Assembly: GCA_947175645.1 (NCBI GenBank)
Contig: CAMWNP010000006.1
Location: 40,686-104,685, forward strand
DNA: 64,000 nt
From: an uncultured Porphyromonadaceae bacterium
GTDB taxonomy: Bacteria > Bacteroidota > Bacteroidia > Bacteroidales > Muribaculaceae
Direction: 5' to 3'
This document shows, piece after piece, positions 46,554-54,077 of this stretch (the first letter of the stretch is position 1; each line of letters starts with the position of its first letter). The notes under the pieces were generated by a model. That model did not search any database, had not been told where the DNA came from, and was given only the letters and a program-made list of their open reading frames with translations. Position numbers and translations under genes: made by a program.

Positions 46554-47854
46554 TCAACTATTTCTCCATAAAGATCATACTCACTTGCCTCGGTAATTCT
46601 GACATTGTAGAAATAACCTTTTTTCAACCGCTTGTTTTTTCTTATGTAAACTACAGGGTCAACCTCTGGAGAATCAAATTCAGTTCTACCGACATAATAA
46701 TCGTTTTCACTACCGTCAATCAATACTTTTAACGTTTTCCCAACTTTTTTACTGTTGATTTCAGCAGAGATTTTTGATTGAAGCATCATCAATTTATCCA
46801 GGCGTTTATCTTTAATATCCTGTGGAATATCATCTTTGAAATTCTTTGCGCCGAATGTATCTTCCTCCTCGCAGTATGCAAAAGCGCCCATGCGCTCGAA
46901 TTTCATCCTCTTTGTAAATTTCAGGAGTTCATTGAATTCTTTATCTCCTTCCCCCGGGAAACCGACCATAAGAGTGGTACGCAGGTGTATACCGGGCACT
47001 TTCTTACGGATAGTTCTTATCAATTCCTCAGTTTCAGAACCTGTAATATGACGTCGCATGTTGTTGAGAACTATATCGGAACAATGTTGTAATGCGATAT
47101 CAAGATATTTGCAGATATTCGGATACTTGTTCATAACGTCAAGAATTCCATAAGGGAACTGAGCCGGATATGCATAATGCAGCCTGATCCATTCTACGCC
47201 CGGAATTTGCGCCATATGTTCAAGCAACTCAGGAAGAAGCATTTCTCCTTGAGCAAGATCAGTGCCATAACTTGATAGATCCTGGGCAATAATATTAAAT
47301 TCCTTAACCCCTTTTGCAGCAAGGGTTTCAACTTCATTAAGAATCTCAGGGATCGGACGTGAGTGAAATCGCCCTGTAATGAGAGGAATAGCGCAAAACG
47401 AGCAAAATCTGTTACAACCTTCCGCTATTTTGACGTAGGCTGTGTGAGGACCCGTAGTTATCACACGGTCATAGGGTGCTGACCCCGGAGACTTGTGAGC
47501 CAGATCACTAACGAGTCCGGACCAGTCAAATTTGCCATACCATCCATCCACTTCCGGAATCAATTTAGGCATAGCGTCACGGTATCGTTCTGAGAGGCAT
47601 CCCATTACATATACCGATTTGATTCTTCCCATCCGTTTATATTTTACGGCATCAAGGATGGTGTTAACTGATTCTTCCTTTGCATCACCTATGAAACCAC
47701 ATGTGTTGATGACAACGTCAGATCCTCGTTTTATTGATTTGGGATTATGCTTGACCTTATGGCCGGCATCCTCCATCATTTTTATAAGTCGCTCTGAGTC
47801 AACAAGATTCTTTGAGCAACCCAGAGATATTATGTTTACAAGTTTTTCCTGCAT
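46550..47854 (-). CDS. rimO: Ribosomal protein uS12 methylthiotransferase
   Basis: RimO methylthiolates Asp88 of ribosomal protein S12. The 434-residue protein has an N-terminal UPF0004 domain (ISLGCSKNLVDSERL and CLSERYRD cysteines), a radical-SAM site CNRFCSFCAIP (CX3CX2C) and a C-terminal TRAM domain (VGKTLKVLIDG). It is 86 bp downstream of ftsY, a common pairing in this phylum, and overlaps menF. Confidence 0.95.
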   Translation of the reverse strand: MQEKLVNIISLGCSKNLVDSERLIKMMEDAGHKVKHNPKSIKRGSDVVINTCGFIGDAKEESVNTILDAVKYKRMGRIKSVYVMGCLSERYRDAMPKLIPEVDGWYGKFDWSGLVSDLAHKSPGSAPYDRVITTGPHTAYVKIAEGCNRFCSFCAIPLITGRFHSRPIPEILNEVETLAAKGVKEFNIIAQDLSSYGTDLAQGEMLLPELLEHMAQIPGVEWIRLHYAYPAQFPYGILDVMNKYPNICKYLDIALQHCSDIVLNNMRRHITGSETEELIRTIRKKVPGIHLRTTLMVGFPGEGDKEFNELLKFTKRMKFERMGAFAYCEEEDTFGAKNFKDDIPQDIKDKRLDKLMMLQSKISAEINSKKVGKTLKVLIDGSENDYYVGRTEFDSPEVDPVVYIRKNKRLKKGYFYNVRITEASEYDLYGEIVE

Positions 47855-47940
47855 GAGAAAGTAACGGCATAACCGTATAATCCGATTGTTCTCAACAAAA
47901 CATGGTTGGAACCAAATCGAACTATCTGTATTTATTAGAG

Positions 47941-48909
47941 TTACTGATTTTTAATATCAAGGAGTGATTCCACGAAGTCCCGTTTATGGAATACTTGCAA
48001 ATCACCTATTCCCTCACCCAGACCAATGTATTTTACAGGAATCTTAAACTGGTCACTTATTCCAATTACTACCCCACCCTTTGCGGTGCCGTCAAGTTTG
48101 GTAATTGCCAACTGATTCACACTTGTGGCTGCCACGAACTGGCGGGCCTGTTCAAAAGCATTCTGTCCGGTTGAACCGTCAAGAACAAGAAGAATGTCAT
48201 GAGGAGCGTCAGGGACAACTTTTTGCATTACTCGTTTGATTTTTGAAAGTTCATCCATCAAACCGATTTTGTTGTGCAGTCGTCCTGCTGTGTCAATGAT
48301 CACAACATCCACATCGTTTGCAACGGCTGAAGAAAGTGTGTCGTATGCTACCGCGGCCGGATCCGCACCCAATTTTTGTTTGATTACCGGAACACCGGCC
48401 CTCTCTCCCCACACTTCAAGTTGTTCAACTGCCGCTGCACGGAAGGTGTCTGCTGCTCCGAGCATAACTTTATTGCCCGCGGCCTTGAAGTTGTGAGCAA
48501 GTTTTCCTATTGTGGTGGTTTTTCCTACCCCATTAACTCCAACAACCATAATTACATGAGGTTTATGAGAAGTAGGAATATGGAAATCGCTCAAGTCGTT
48601 TTCTGTCTCATTTTCTGAGAGCATTTCAACAATCTCTTCACACAAAAGATTATTAAGTTCTTCAGTGCCGACATATTTATCACGTTTAACACGCTCCTTA
48701 ATACGGTCAAGGATCTTTAAGGTTGTTTCCACGCCAACATCCGAGGTGAGGAAAACTTCCTCTAATTCATCCAGAAAATCATCATCGATAGTGGATTTAC
48801 CTGCAACTGCACGCGCAAGTTTACTGAAAAGACCCTCTTTAGTTCTTTCAAGTCCTTTGTCAAGAGTCTCCTTCTTTTTTTCTTTAGAAAAGAAATCAAA
48901 AAATCCCAT
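47941..48909 (-). CDS. ftsY: Signal recognition particle receptor FtsY
   Basis: FtsY is the membrane-associated GTPase that receives SRP-ribosome complexes. The protein has an NG domain: GVNGVGKTTTIGKLA (G1), DTAGRLHNK (G3), TKLDGTAKGG (G4) and GEGIGDLQVF at the end. The start MGFFDFFSKEKKKE at 48909 (322 residues) is preferred over an ATG at 48936, because it matches the family N-terminus and the upstream codon is only 8 bp from a -7 promoter box. Confidence 0.94.
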   Translation of the reverse strand: MGFFDFFSKEKKKETLDKGLERTKEGLFSKLARAVAGKSTIDDDFLDELEEVFLTSDVGVETTLKILDRIKERVKRDKYVGTEELNNLLCEEIVEMLSENETENDLSDFHIPTSHKPHVIMVVGVNGVGKTTTIGKLAHNFKAAGNKVMLGAADTFRAAAVEQLEVWGERAGVPVIKQKLGADPAAVAYDTLSSAVANDVDVVIIDTAGRLHNKIGLMDELSKIKRVMQKVVPDAPHDILLVLDGSTGQNAFEQARQFVAATSVNQLAITKLDGTAKGGVVIGISDQFKIPVKYIGLGEGIGDLQVFHKRDFVESLLDIKNQ

Positions 48910-48944
48910 ATTTTTCAGTATCTGTTTGCTTTCCAATTAATTTG

Positions 48945-48976
48945 CAAAGATAACTAATATTTTTGGATTATCTGAA
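48945..48976 (-). promoter_or_regulatory. ftsY promoter
   Basis: On the minus strand TTTC (48973-48976), 20 nt, TATCTTTG (48945-48952) is one base off the consensus in the -33 box. The predicted start leaves about a 28-nt leader to the ATG at 48909. Confidence 0.6.
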
Positions 48977-49166
48977 ACCACATTAGCATTTTTATGCGAA
49001 CAGGTTCGGCAATAAATGTTAATTACTGCCCGGCAACCCATGGGAACTGATTTAATTTTTTCGGTTAATGGGAAATTTATGGAGTGACGTAATGATTTAT
49101 GTTCCATAAATATCACAGAATACGAGTGTTGTTCTTATTGGAGTCCACCGCAAACTATAAAGTCAT

Positions 49167-49256
49167 TCATCTGCATACTTTAGAAAATATTATTGCAAGA
49201 AGTATGCATAAGGCAACGGCAAGGACGATTTGGAAGTTTACGATTTTATTTTTCAT
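49167..49256 (-). CDS. Candidate 29-residue single-helix membrane peptide
   Basis: This ORF encodes a 29-residue peptide beginning MKNKIVNFQIVLAVALCILL and ending SKVCR: a short basic N-terminus, one hydrophobic helix and a basic tail. A purine-rich stretch (AAAGAGAGAGAAA) lies directly upstream of the ATG, as expected for a Bacteroidetes start. It lies 47 nt downstream of the T-run of a strong terminator (49303-49389) and has no promoter box of its own, so expression would depend on read-through. No family recognised. It could be a chance ORF. Confidence 0.45.
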   Translation of the reverse strand: MKNKIVNFQIVLAVALCILLAIIFSKVCR

Positions 49257-49302
49257 TTTCTCTCTCTTTATCCCAATCCCATGGATATAATATTTAGAAA
49301 AT

Positions 49303-49389
49303 AAAAAAGGTGTGGGATTGTCATCTGCATATTCTCATTAGTAGGCTTCTCGCATTGCCTTGGACAGAAATATGCAGCAACCCCACACC
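49303..49389 (-). terminator. Large terminator/attenuator hairpin overlapping a small ORF
   Basis: On the minus strand GGTGTGGGGTTG pairs with CAATCCCACACC (12 bp, one G-T), then, after a 4-nt bulge on one side, CTGCATATT pairs with AATATGCAG (9 bp). A 35-nt loop carries the stop codon of the 42-codon ORF. Six T residues follow. The 5' arm lies inside the ORF, so a translating ribosome would affect folding. It works only on the minus strand; the plus-strand side lacks poly-T. Confidence 0.8.
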
Positions 49390-49466
49390 GATAAGCCATA
49401 TAGATACCAAAAGGGTAAGAATATGCCATCAATGCAGGTGTCATCTGCCGTTATCTTTCTGTCCAT
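49338..49466 (-). CDS. Candidate 42-residue small membrane protein or leader peptide
   Basis: This ORF starts MDRKITADDTCIDGIFLPFW and ends SKAMREAY. The middle is hydrophobic and aromatic (about residues 14-35, with a CC pair), which suits one membrane helix. The ATG lies about 80 nt after a consensus-like promoter (49550-49581). Codons from about 27 to 34 form the 5' arm of the terminator stem, and the stop codon lies in the loop. It may be a real small protein or an attenuator leader peptide. No homologue recognised. Confidence 0.45.
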   Translation of the reverse strand: MDRKITADDTCIDGIFLPFWYLYGLSVWGCCIFLSKAMREAY

Positions 49467-49520
49467 TAGTTAATTTTGCGAGAATTCACTAAAAAAAGAT
49501 ACGTAAATAACACCTTGTGA

Positions 49521-49536
49521 AGGCCGACTCTTCGGC
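49521..49536. other. Perfect GC-rich hairpin in the small-ORF leader
   Basis: GGCCGA pairs with TCGGCC around a 4-nt loop. It sits about 10 nt downstream of the predicted minus-strand transcription start and might stabilise the 5' end of the leader RNA. Confidence 0.6.
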
Positions 49537-49549
49537 CGTATTTCGTATG

Positions 49550-49581
49550 CAAATGTATGAAGAATAATTTTAATCACCAAG
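49550..49581 (-). promoter_or_regulatory. Promoter for the small-ORF leader
   Basis: On the minus strand CTTG (49578-49581), 20 nt, TACATTTG (49550-49557) is one base off the full consensus. Transcription would start near 49544 and run into the 42-codon ORF and the terminator. Confidence 0.55.
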
Positions 49582-49703
49582 TTTCAGTACCAAATCTATT
49601 CATTTGTAATTAGTTTGATTGGTAAGTGGTATTTTTTGTTGTTAAACCTGTCTTCATATTCCGCTTATTCTCACATACATACAACCTGAAACTTTATAAA
49701 ACT

Positions 49704-49745
49704 AAAATGAGGCACTTCAAATTTTGTTTTGAAGTACCCCATTTT
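49704..49745 (-). terminator. Terminator after the pRiA4b ORF-3-like gene
   Basis: On the minus strand AAAATGGGGTACTTCAAA pairs with TTTGAAGTGCCTCATTTT (two non-canonical positions), followed by a T-rich tail. It lies about 17 bp past the stop at 49762. Confidence 0.7.
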
Positions 49746-49761
49746 GTAAGGTTATAATTTA

Positions 49762-50319
49762 TCAGAGATTATCCATTTCGCTTATTTCGTCAAACCCCTC
49801 CGAGTCAAATTCATCTTCATTATATTCGTCGGAGCCGTAGAATTCTTCTCCGAGATCCTCTACGGACGGTATAACGGTTTTTGCTGCGGGGGCTATGTCA
49901 ATTTCATTGATATCTGTCAGTTGGGCGGGAGGATTGCCTTTTACTAACGTACAGACGGGATCTTTCAGATTACGACGAGGAATTATTTCATTCATCTCCA
50001 TAAAGAATGAGCGATCCGACAGGTAGTCAAACGTAAACAACAATCGCTGACCCTCATCGTCGATAAAATCCTCTAAAACGGAATCCTCCATCAGATATGC
50101 ATCCTGATCAGAGTCGGTACCCATATCCTCAAGAGTTATCTCCTTTTCTTTCTCCCACCCTTCATCACAGATGAAAAATGAGCACATTTCGTTTTTGTCA
50201 AATCCGACTGAATCACAGATGGCATTTTTCAAATCAAGAAAAGTTGCCGTGGTGTCAATCTGAATTTCTCGTCTGAAATTATCTACTTCGTCTGATACGA
50301 CACGAAAATTGAATATCAT
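49762..50319 (-). CDS. Plasmid pRiA4b ORF-3-like protein
   Basis: The 185-residue protein resembles the pRiA4b ORF-3/IS1096 passenger family: an N-terminal MIFNFRVVSDEVDNFRREI, then a TFLDLKNAICDSVGFD helix and FFICDEGWEKEKEITL, and later LLFTFDYLSDRSFFMEM. The last 40 residues are very acidic and low in complexity. The family is widespread on chromosomes and plasmids and was first seen next to mobile elements; its function is unknown. No transposase is nearby. The gene is monocistronic. Confidence 0.75.
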   Translation of the reverse strand: MIFNFRVVSDEVDNFRREIQIDTTATFLDLKNAICDSVGFDKNEMCSFFICDEGWEKEKEITLEDMGTDSDQDAYLMEDSVLEDFIDDEGQRLLFTFDYLSDRSFFMEMNEIIPRRNLKDPVCTLVKGNPPAQLTDINEIDIAPAAKTVIPSVEDLGEEFYGSDEYNEDEFDSEGFDEISEMDNL

Positions 50320-50428
50320 AATTGTTTAAAGTTTGTTTCTGCTGCGAATTTACAAATAAATCCAGAATATATTTGAGAAAAAACAAATATTTTTTTCTTT
50401 TTTTTACTCGTTGGATATTTTCTACATG

Positions 50429-51202
50429 TCAAACAAGGTTTTTGAACAATTCCTTCTCTATTTCCGGTGTCGCAACCATTATGGAATAATTACGATTGTC
50501 CTTGAAATTCCTGCATACAACACCTGATTCTGCAGCAATCAACATGCCGGCTGCTATATCCCAGAGATGAAGATCCATTTCCCAGTAGCCATCAAGAAAT
50601 CCGGCCGCTACATAACTCATATCAAGTGCGGCCGAACCAAGCCGACGTAATCCTCGTACCTTGGGAAGAACACGTGCTACGTTTTCCAGATTATTGTCAG
50701 GATTTGTTTTACGGTCAACCGGAAATCCTGTGGACAATATGGATGTCTCCAACGATTCTGTATGACGACAATGTATCTTTTCTCCGTTCAGATACGCACC
50801 TTCCCCTTTCATTGCATGGAACGTCTCGTTCAGATACGGAGCATGCACCACACCGATTGTCACTTCTCCTTTGTATTCTACCGCAATGGAGACACAGAAC
50901 ATCGGCAATCCGGAACTAAAATTTGCAGTACCGTCCAATGGATCGATAATCCATCGGTAATCAGCATTTTCATCACCTCTTTCTCCTGATTCCTCAGAAA
51001 GAACCGAATGATCAGGATAGGTTTCTTTTATCAAGGAAATCAGAAGTTTTTCCGATTCCTTATCCGCTTGAGTCACAACATCGTTTATATTGAACTTTGT
51101 GTCAATCACCAGTTCGGGATTTCTGAAATAACGAAGTTGCACTGCCCCTGCGGCGCGGGCCCAAGAGATGGCGTTTATGAGAATATCTTCCGGATTATAC
51201 AT
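50429..51202 (-). CDS. suhB: Inositol monophosphatase family protein
   Basis: The protein has the IMPase metal sites: DVVTQADKESEKLL, SEESGERGD (Glu), WIIDPLDGTANFSSG with the DPLDGT motif, and WDIAAGMLIAAESG near the C-terminus. It hydrolyses phosphate monoesters such as inositol-1-phosphate, and SuhB also modulates rRNA transcription in E. coli; which role applies here is unknown. I prefer the start MYNPEDIL at 51202 (257 residues) to an upstream ATG at 51229, because the alignment of family N-termini begins here and a GGAG-containing stretch precedes it. lrp lies just upstream. Confidence 0.9.
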   Translation of the reverse strand: MYNPEDILINAISWARAAGAVQLRYFRNPELVIDTKFNINDVVTQADKESEKLLISLIKETYPDHSVLSEESGERGDENADYRWIIDPLDGTANFSSGLPMFCVSIAVEYKGEVTIGVVHAPYLNETFHAMKGEGAYLNGEKIHCRHTESLETSILSTGFPVDRKTNPDNNLENVARVLPKVRGLRRLGSAALDMSYVAAGFLDGYWEMDLHLWDIAAGMLIAAESGVVCRNFKDNRNYSIMVATPEIEKELFKNLV

Positions 51203-51239
51203 AGTGTTTTCTACTCCTTTCTCCACCATCAGATTCAGT

Positions 51240-51710
51240 TTACTTCTCCACAGTTTGGCTGATAGGCAACTGACGTTTGAAAAGTTCTTTGAAAGAAATG
51301 ATGGTTTCGGTTCTTCCGAGGTTTAGTGAATGAAACTTTGTATGTATAATGTCATACAAATCCTTATTGTTTTTCGCATAAACTTTAATTAACATGTCAT
51401 ATTGACCGGTAGTCAAATGACATTCAACCACCTCAGGAATAAGTTTGAGTTTCTCGAGCAGAGTGTCAAAGGTTTGAGGGTCCTTGACATATACGCCAAG
51501 ATATGCACATGTATCATACCCGATTGACTCCGGAGATATCAATGTCTCTGAACCTTTTATTACTCCCATCTGCTGCAGTTTGGCAACTCGCTGGTGAATA
51601 GCCGCTCCTGAAACACCGGTTTCTCGTGCTACTTCAAGATACGGTTTACGTGCATTATCGGAGAGAAGTTGGAGGATATTAACATCAAGAGAATCTAATT
51701 CCTGTAACAT
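51240..51710 (-). CDS. Lrp/AsnC family transcriptional regulator
   Basis: The 156-residue protein has an N-terminal AsnC HTH (LDVNILQLLSDNARKPYLEV; VSGAAIHQRVAKLQQMGVI) and a C-terminal RAM ligand domain (LGVYVKDPQTF; VVECHLTTGQYDMLIKVYAKN). Lrp-type proteins sense amino acids. It is divergent from the GNAT gene across a 228-bp AT-rich gap and probably co-transcribed with suhB. The target genes are unknown. Confidence 0.93.
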   Translation of the reverse strand: MLQELDSLDVNILQLLSDNARKPYLEVARETGVSGAAIHQRVAKLQQMGVIKGSETLISPESIGYDTCAYLGVYVKDPQTFDTLLEKLKLIPEVVECHLTTGQYDMLIKVYAKNNKDLYDIIHTKFHSLNLGRTETIISFKELFKRQLPISQTVEK

Positions 51711-51904
51711 AATTATTATAAGTTAATTTATTTAATTGCAACTAAGTACCCTAAATTCTCATTTTAGTTTATTAAAGAGAAATACTCCGTTTACTTCGTA
51801 TTTCACTTCTTTCAGGTACGAATTTTTATGCAAAGTTACAGAATGTTTTTTTATTTTCCTATTATTATATGCTCATTAGGACGGTTTTTTCATTAATTTT
51901 TTCG

Positions 51905-51912
51905 TAAATTTG
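51905..51912 (+). promoter_or_regulatory. Promoter -7 box for the GNAT-znuA-znuC run
   Basis: TAAATTTG lies 26 bp before the GNAT start. The -33 region is T-rich but has no exact TTTG. Confidence 0.5.
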
Positions 51913-51938
51913 TCATCAAATTTCTAAAGATTATACAG

Positions 51939-52484
51939 ATGTCAACTAAAGATTTAATATATACCTCGGTCAATTCCGGTAATATTGGCTTGCTGGATTC
52001 AATCAAGACTTTATATATTGAGTCCTTTCCGGAAGAAGAACGGAGACCATGGGACAGTATCTTGTCGCTTATAGAATCTGATGCTCCATTCTACAAATTT
52101 ATTATTGTAAGTAATACCGACGGTACTGTAGGATTTTATTCTACATGGAGATTCCCTGAAGCCATATATATGGAACATTTTGCCGTTTCTCCTAAGTTAA
52201 GAGGTAAGGGAATCGGTTCAGAAATACTTGAAAAAATCAGATCCGGAAGTGACGGCCTTTCCGTGGTGGTTGAAGTTGAACCTGCCGGATGCAGTCCGGA
52301 AGCAGGGCGAAGGATAGGATTTTATGAACGTGCAGGATTTACAGCGATTTATGATTTTAATTACGTACAACCCCCTTATGCGAAGGGGTTGCCTGAGGTG
52401 CCTATGATTTTGATGTCTACTCATCCAATCTGTGATCTGGAAATGTTCGTTCTTCAACTCCACACTCTTGTATATAATAAATGA
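51939..52484 (+). CDS. GNAT family N-acetyltransferase
   Basis: The 181-residue protein has the GNAT acetyl-CoA site: YMEHFAVSPKLRGKGIGSEI with the R-G-x-G-I/G core, then EVEPAGCSPEAGRRIGFYER. The acceptor is unknown. It overlaps znuA by 4 bp (ATGA), so it is co-expressed with the metal-uptake genes. It is the first gene of the run. Confidence 0.9.
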   Translation: MSTKDLIYTSVNSGNIGLLDSIKTLYIESFPEEERRPWDSILSLIESDAPFYKFIIVSNTDGTVGFYSTWRFPEAIYMEHFAVSPKLRGKGIGSEILEKIRSGSDGLSVVVEVEPAGCSPEAGRRIGFYERAGFTAIYDFNYVQPPYAKGLPEVPMILMSTHPICDLEMFVLQLHTLVYNK

Positions 52485-53401
52485 AAATTCGTAACATAGC
52501 AACATCATTGCTTCTCGGTGTAATAAGCGTAACTACAGGTTGTTATAGCCGGGAATCAAATTCTGAGGATGGCAGACTTGACATTGTTGTCAGTATTCCA
52601 CCGCAGAAATATATTGTAGAATCTATTGGTGGCCAATATGTAAAAGTGGAATCCATAATGAATTCCGATGCAAATCCGGAATCTTTTGAACCAACAGTTG
52701 CCACAATGCTGTCTGTGGCTGATGCTGATGCATACATACCGCTGGGACTGCTTGAATTCGAACAGTCGCTGATAAGCAAGTTGCGCGAAAACTCGCCGGA
52801 ACTGGATATCTATAATGGTGCGAAAAACATCTCACTACTTTTTGATACACATGGAGAATGTAACCATTCCGTTGGGGATCATAACCACGACCATCACCAT
52901 CATCATGGTGAGGCCCCTGATCCTCACGTATGGAGTTCTGTTCGTAACATGAAAATCATGGCATCAACCGCAGCGGATATATTGATGGAGAAGGCTCCAA
53001 TGCACAAGGAGTATTTCATACATAACCGTGACTCTGTCATTGCTCGGCTTGACTCCATTGAATCTACTCTCTCAATGGCAATTTCTCAGTCAGGCGACTC
53101 TGCCTTTCTTGTATGGCATCCTTCATTGAGTTATCTTGCTAATGACTATAACCTAAAACAAATCGTAGTGGGAAGTCACTCTAAAGAACTATCTGTAAGA
53201 CAGTTGCAGCAACGGATCAACGATGCGGCGCAGTCGGCAGCCGGATTGTTTTTCATCCAGCAGGAGTTTGACTCCGGACAGGCATCAACACTGAACGGAC
53301 ATGTCAATGCCAAGATTATCGAACTGAACACAATGAGCGAAGATTGGGAAAAAGAAATAAAAAAAATTGCAGATGGATTTTCAGGAGAAAAAAATAATTG
53401 A
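52481..53401 (+). CDS. znuA: Zinc/manganese-type ABC solute-binding lipoprotein
   Basis: The 306-residue protein has a lipoprotein signal ending TTGC (Cys21) and a cluster A-I metal-binding fold. A histidine-rich loop (HNHDHHHHHGEAP, near residue 130) is typical of zinc-binding ZnuA proteins. DPHVWSSVRNM is the conserved metal-ligand block, and the later HPSLSYLANDY and QQEFDSGQAS blocks also fit. It is followed by an overlapping ATP-binding gene but not by a permease. Confidence 0.9.
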   Translation: MKIRNIATSLLLGVISVTTGCYSRESNSEDGRLDIVVSIPPQKYIVESIGGQYVKVESIMNSDANPESFEPTVATMLSVADADAYIPLGLLEFEQSLISKLRENSPELDIYNGAKNISLLFDTHGECNHSVGDHNHDHHHHHGEAPDPHVWSSVRNMKIMASTAADILMEKAPMHKEYFIHNRDSVIARLDSIESTLSMAISQSGDSAFLVWHPSLSYLANDYNLKQIVVGSHSKELSVRQLQQRINDAAQSAAGLFFIQQEFDSGQASTLNGHVNAKIIELNTMSEDWEKEIKKIADGFSGEKNN

Positions 53402-54065
53402 ACTGAAGAATGTGTCGATGCGATGGGAAAAGAGAGTCACACTGAGCAATGTAAATTTTAACATTAACAAGGGTGACTTCATTGCCATTACTGGTCCTAA
53501 CGGGGGAGGTAAGACAACCTTGCTAAGACTAATACTCAAACTTCTGCAACCAACAGAAGGTAGTATAACATATTTCAGCGATAACTCTCAGGTAAAGACT
53601 CTCCATATTGGCTATCTTCCTCAAAAGAATGCTGTTGACTCCCGGTTTCCTATAACTTTAGAAGAGATGATTTCTTCAGGTCTTCTCTGCAAAAAAAATA
53701 TTTCTAAGGCGGAAGAAAAACATCTGGTTGACAAAGTTCTCGATACTATACGGCTTAAAGACCATCGCCACCAACCTATAGGTGAGTTATCAGGCGGACA
53801 GTTACAACGTGGATTGCTTGGACGAGCCATAATTAGTTCCCCGGATCTCCTTGTCCTTGATGAACCTCTCAGTTATATCGACAAGCAGTTTGAAAAAGAA
53901 ATTTACGATATAATAGCCCGCGAGGCGGCTCACTCAACAATTATATTGGTATCACATGAAATGACCACGATTGCAGGAATGGCATCAAGACATTTCATTG
54001 TAGACAAAACTATTCATGAGTGTTGTGCCTCACATCACTTTGCAAGTATCTCTTGTGAATCTTAA
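53373..54065 (+). CDS. znuC: Zinc-type ABC transporter ATP-binding protein
   Basis: The 230-residue ATPase has Walker A GPNGGGKTT, Q-loop GYLPQK, signature LSGGQLQRGLLGRA, Walker B LLVLDEPLSYID and the H-loop SHEM. The order and spacing are those of ZnuC/MntB-type ATPases. The ATG at 53373 is used; the earlier TTG at 53367 is less likely. It overlaps znuA by 29 bp. A membrane permease (ZnuB type) is missing from the window. Confidence 0.9.
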   Translation: MDFQEKKIIELKNVSMRWEKRVTLSNVNFNINKGDFIAITGPNGGGKTTLLRLILKLLQPTEGSITYFSDNSQVKTLHIGYLPQKNAVDSRFPITLEEMISSGLLCKKNISKAEEKHLVDKVLDTIRLKDHRHQPIGELSGGQLQRGLLGRAIISSPDLLVLDEPLSYIDKQFEKEIYDIIAREAAHSTIILVSHEMTTIAGMASRHFIVDKTIHECCASHHFASISCES

Positions 54066-54077
54066 CTTCGCTAATGT

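Noticed and set aside
49099-49492. Two plus-strand ORFs of 60-63 codons opposite the small minus-strand ORFs
   Set aside because: They lack promoter boxes and start signals, and lie opposite the stronger hairpin/ORF arrangement.
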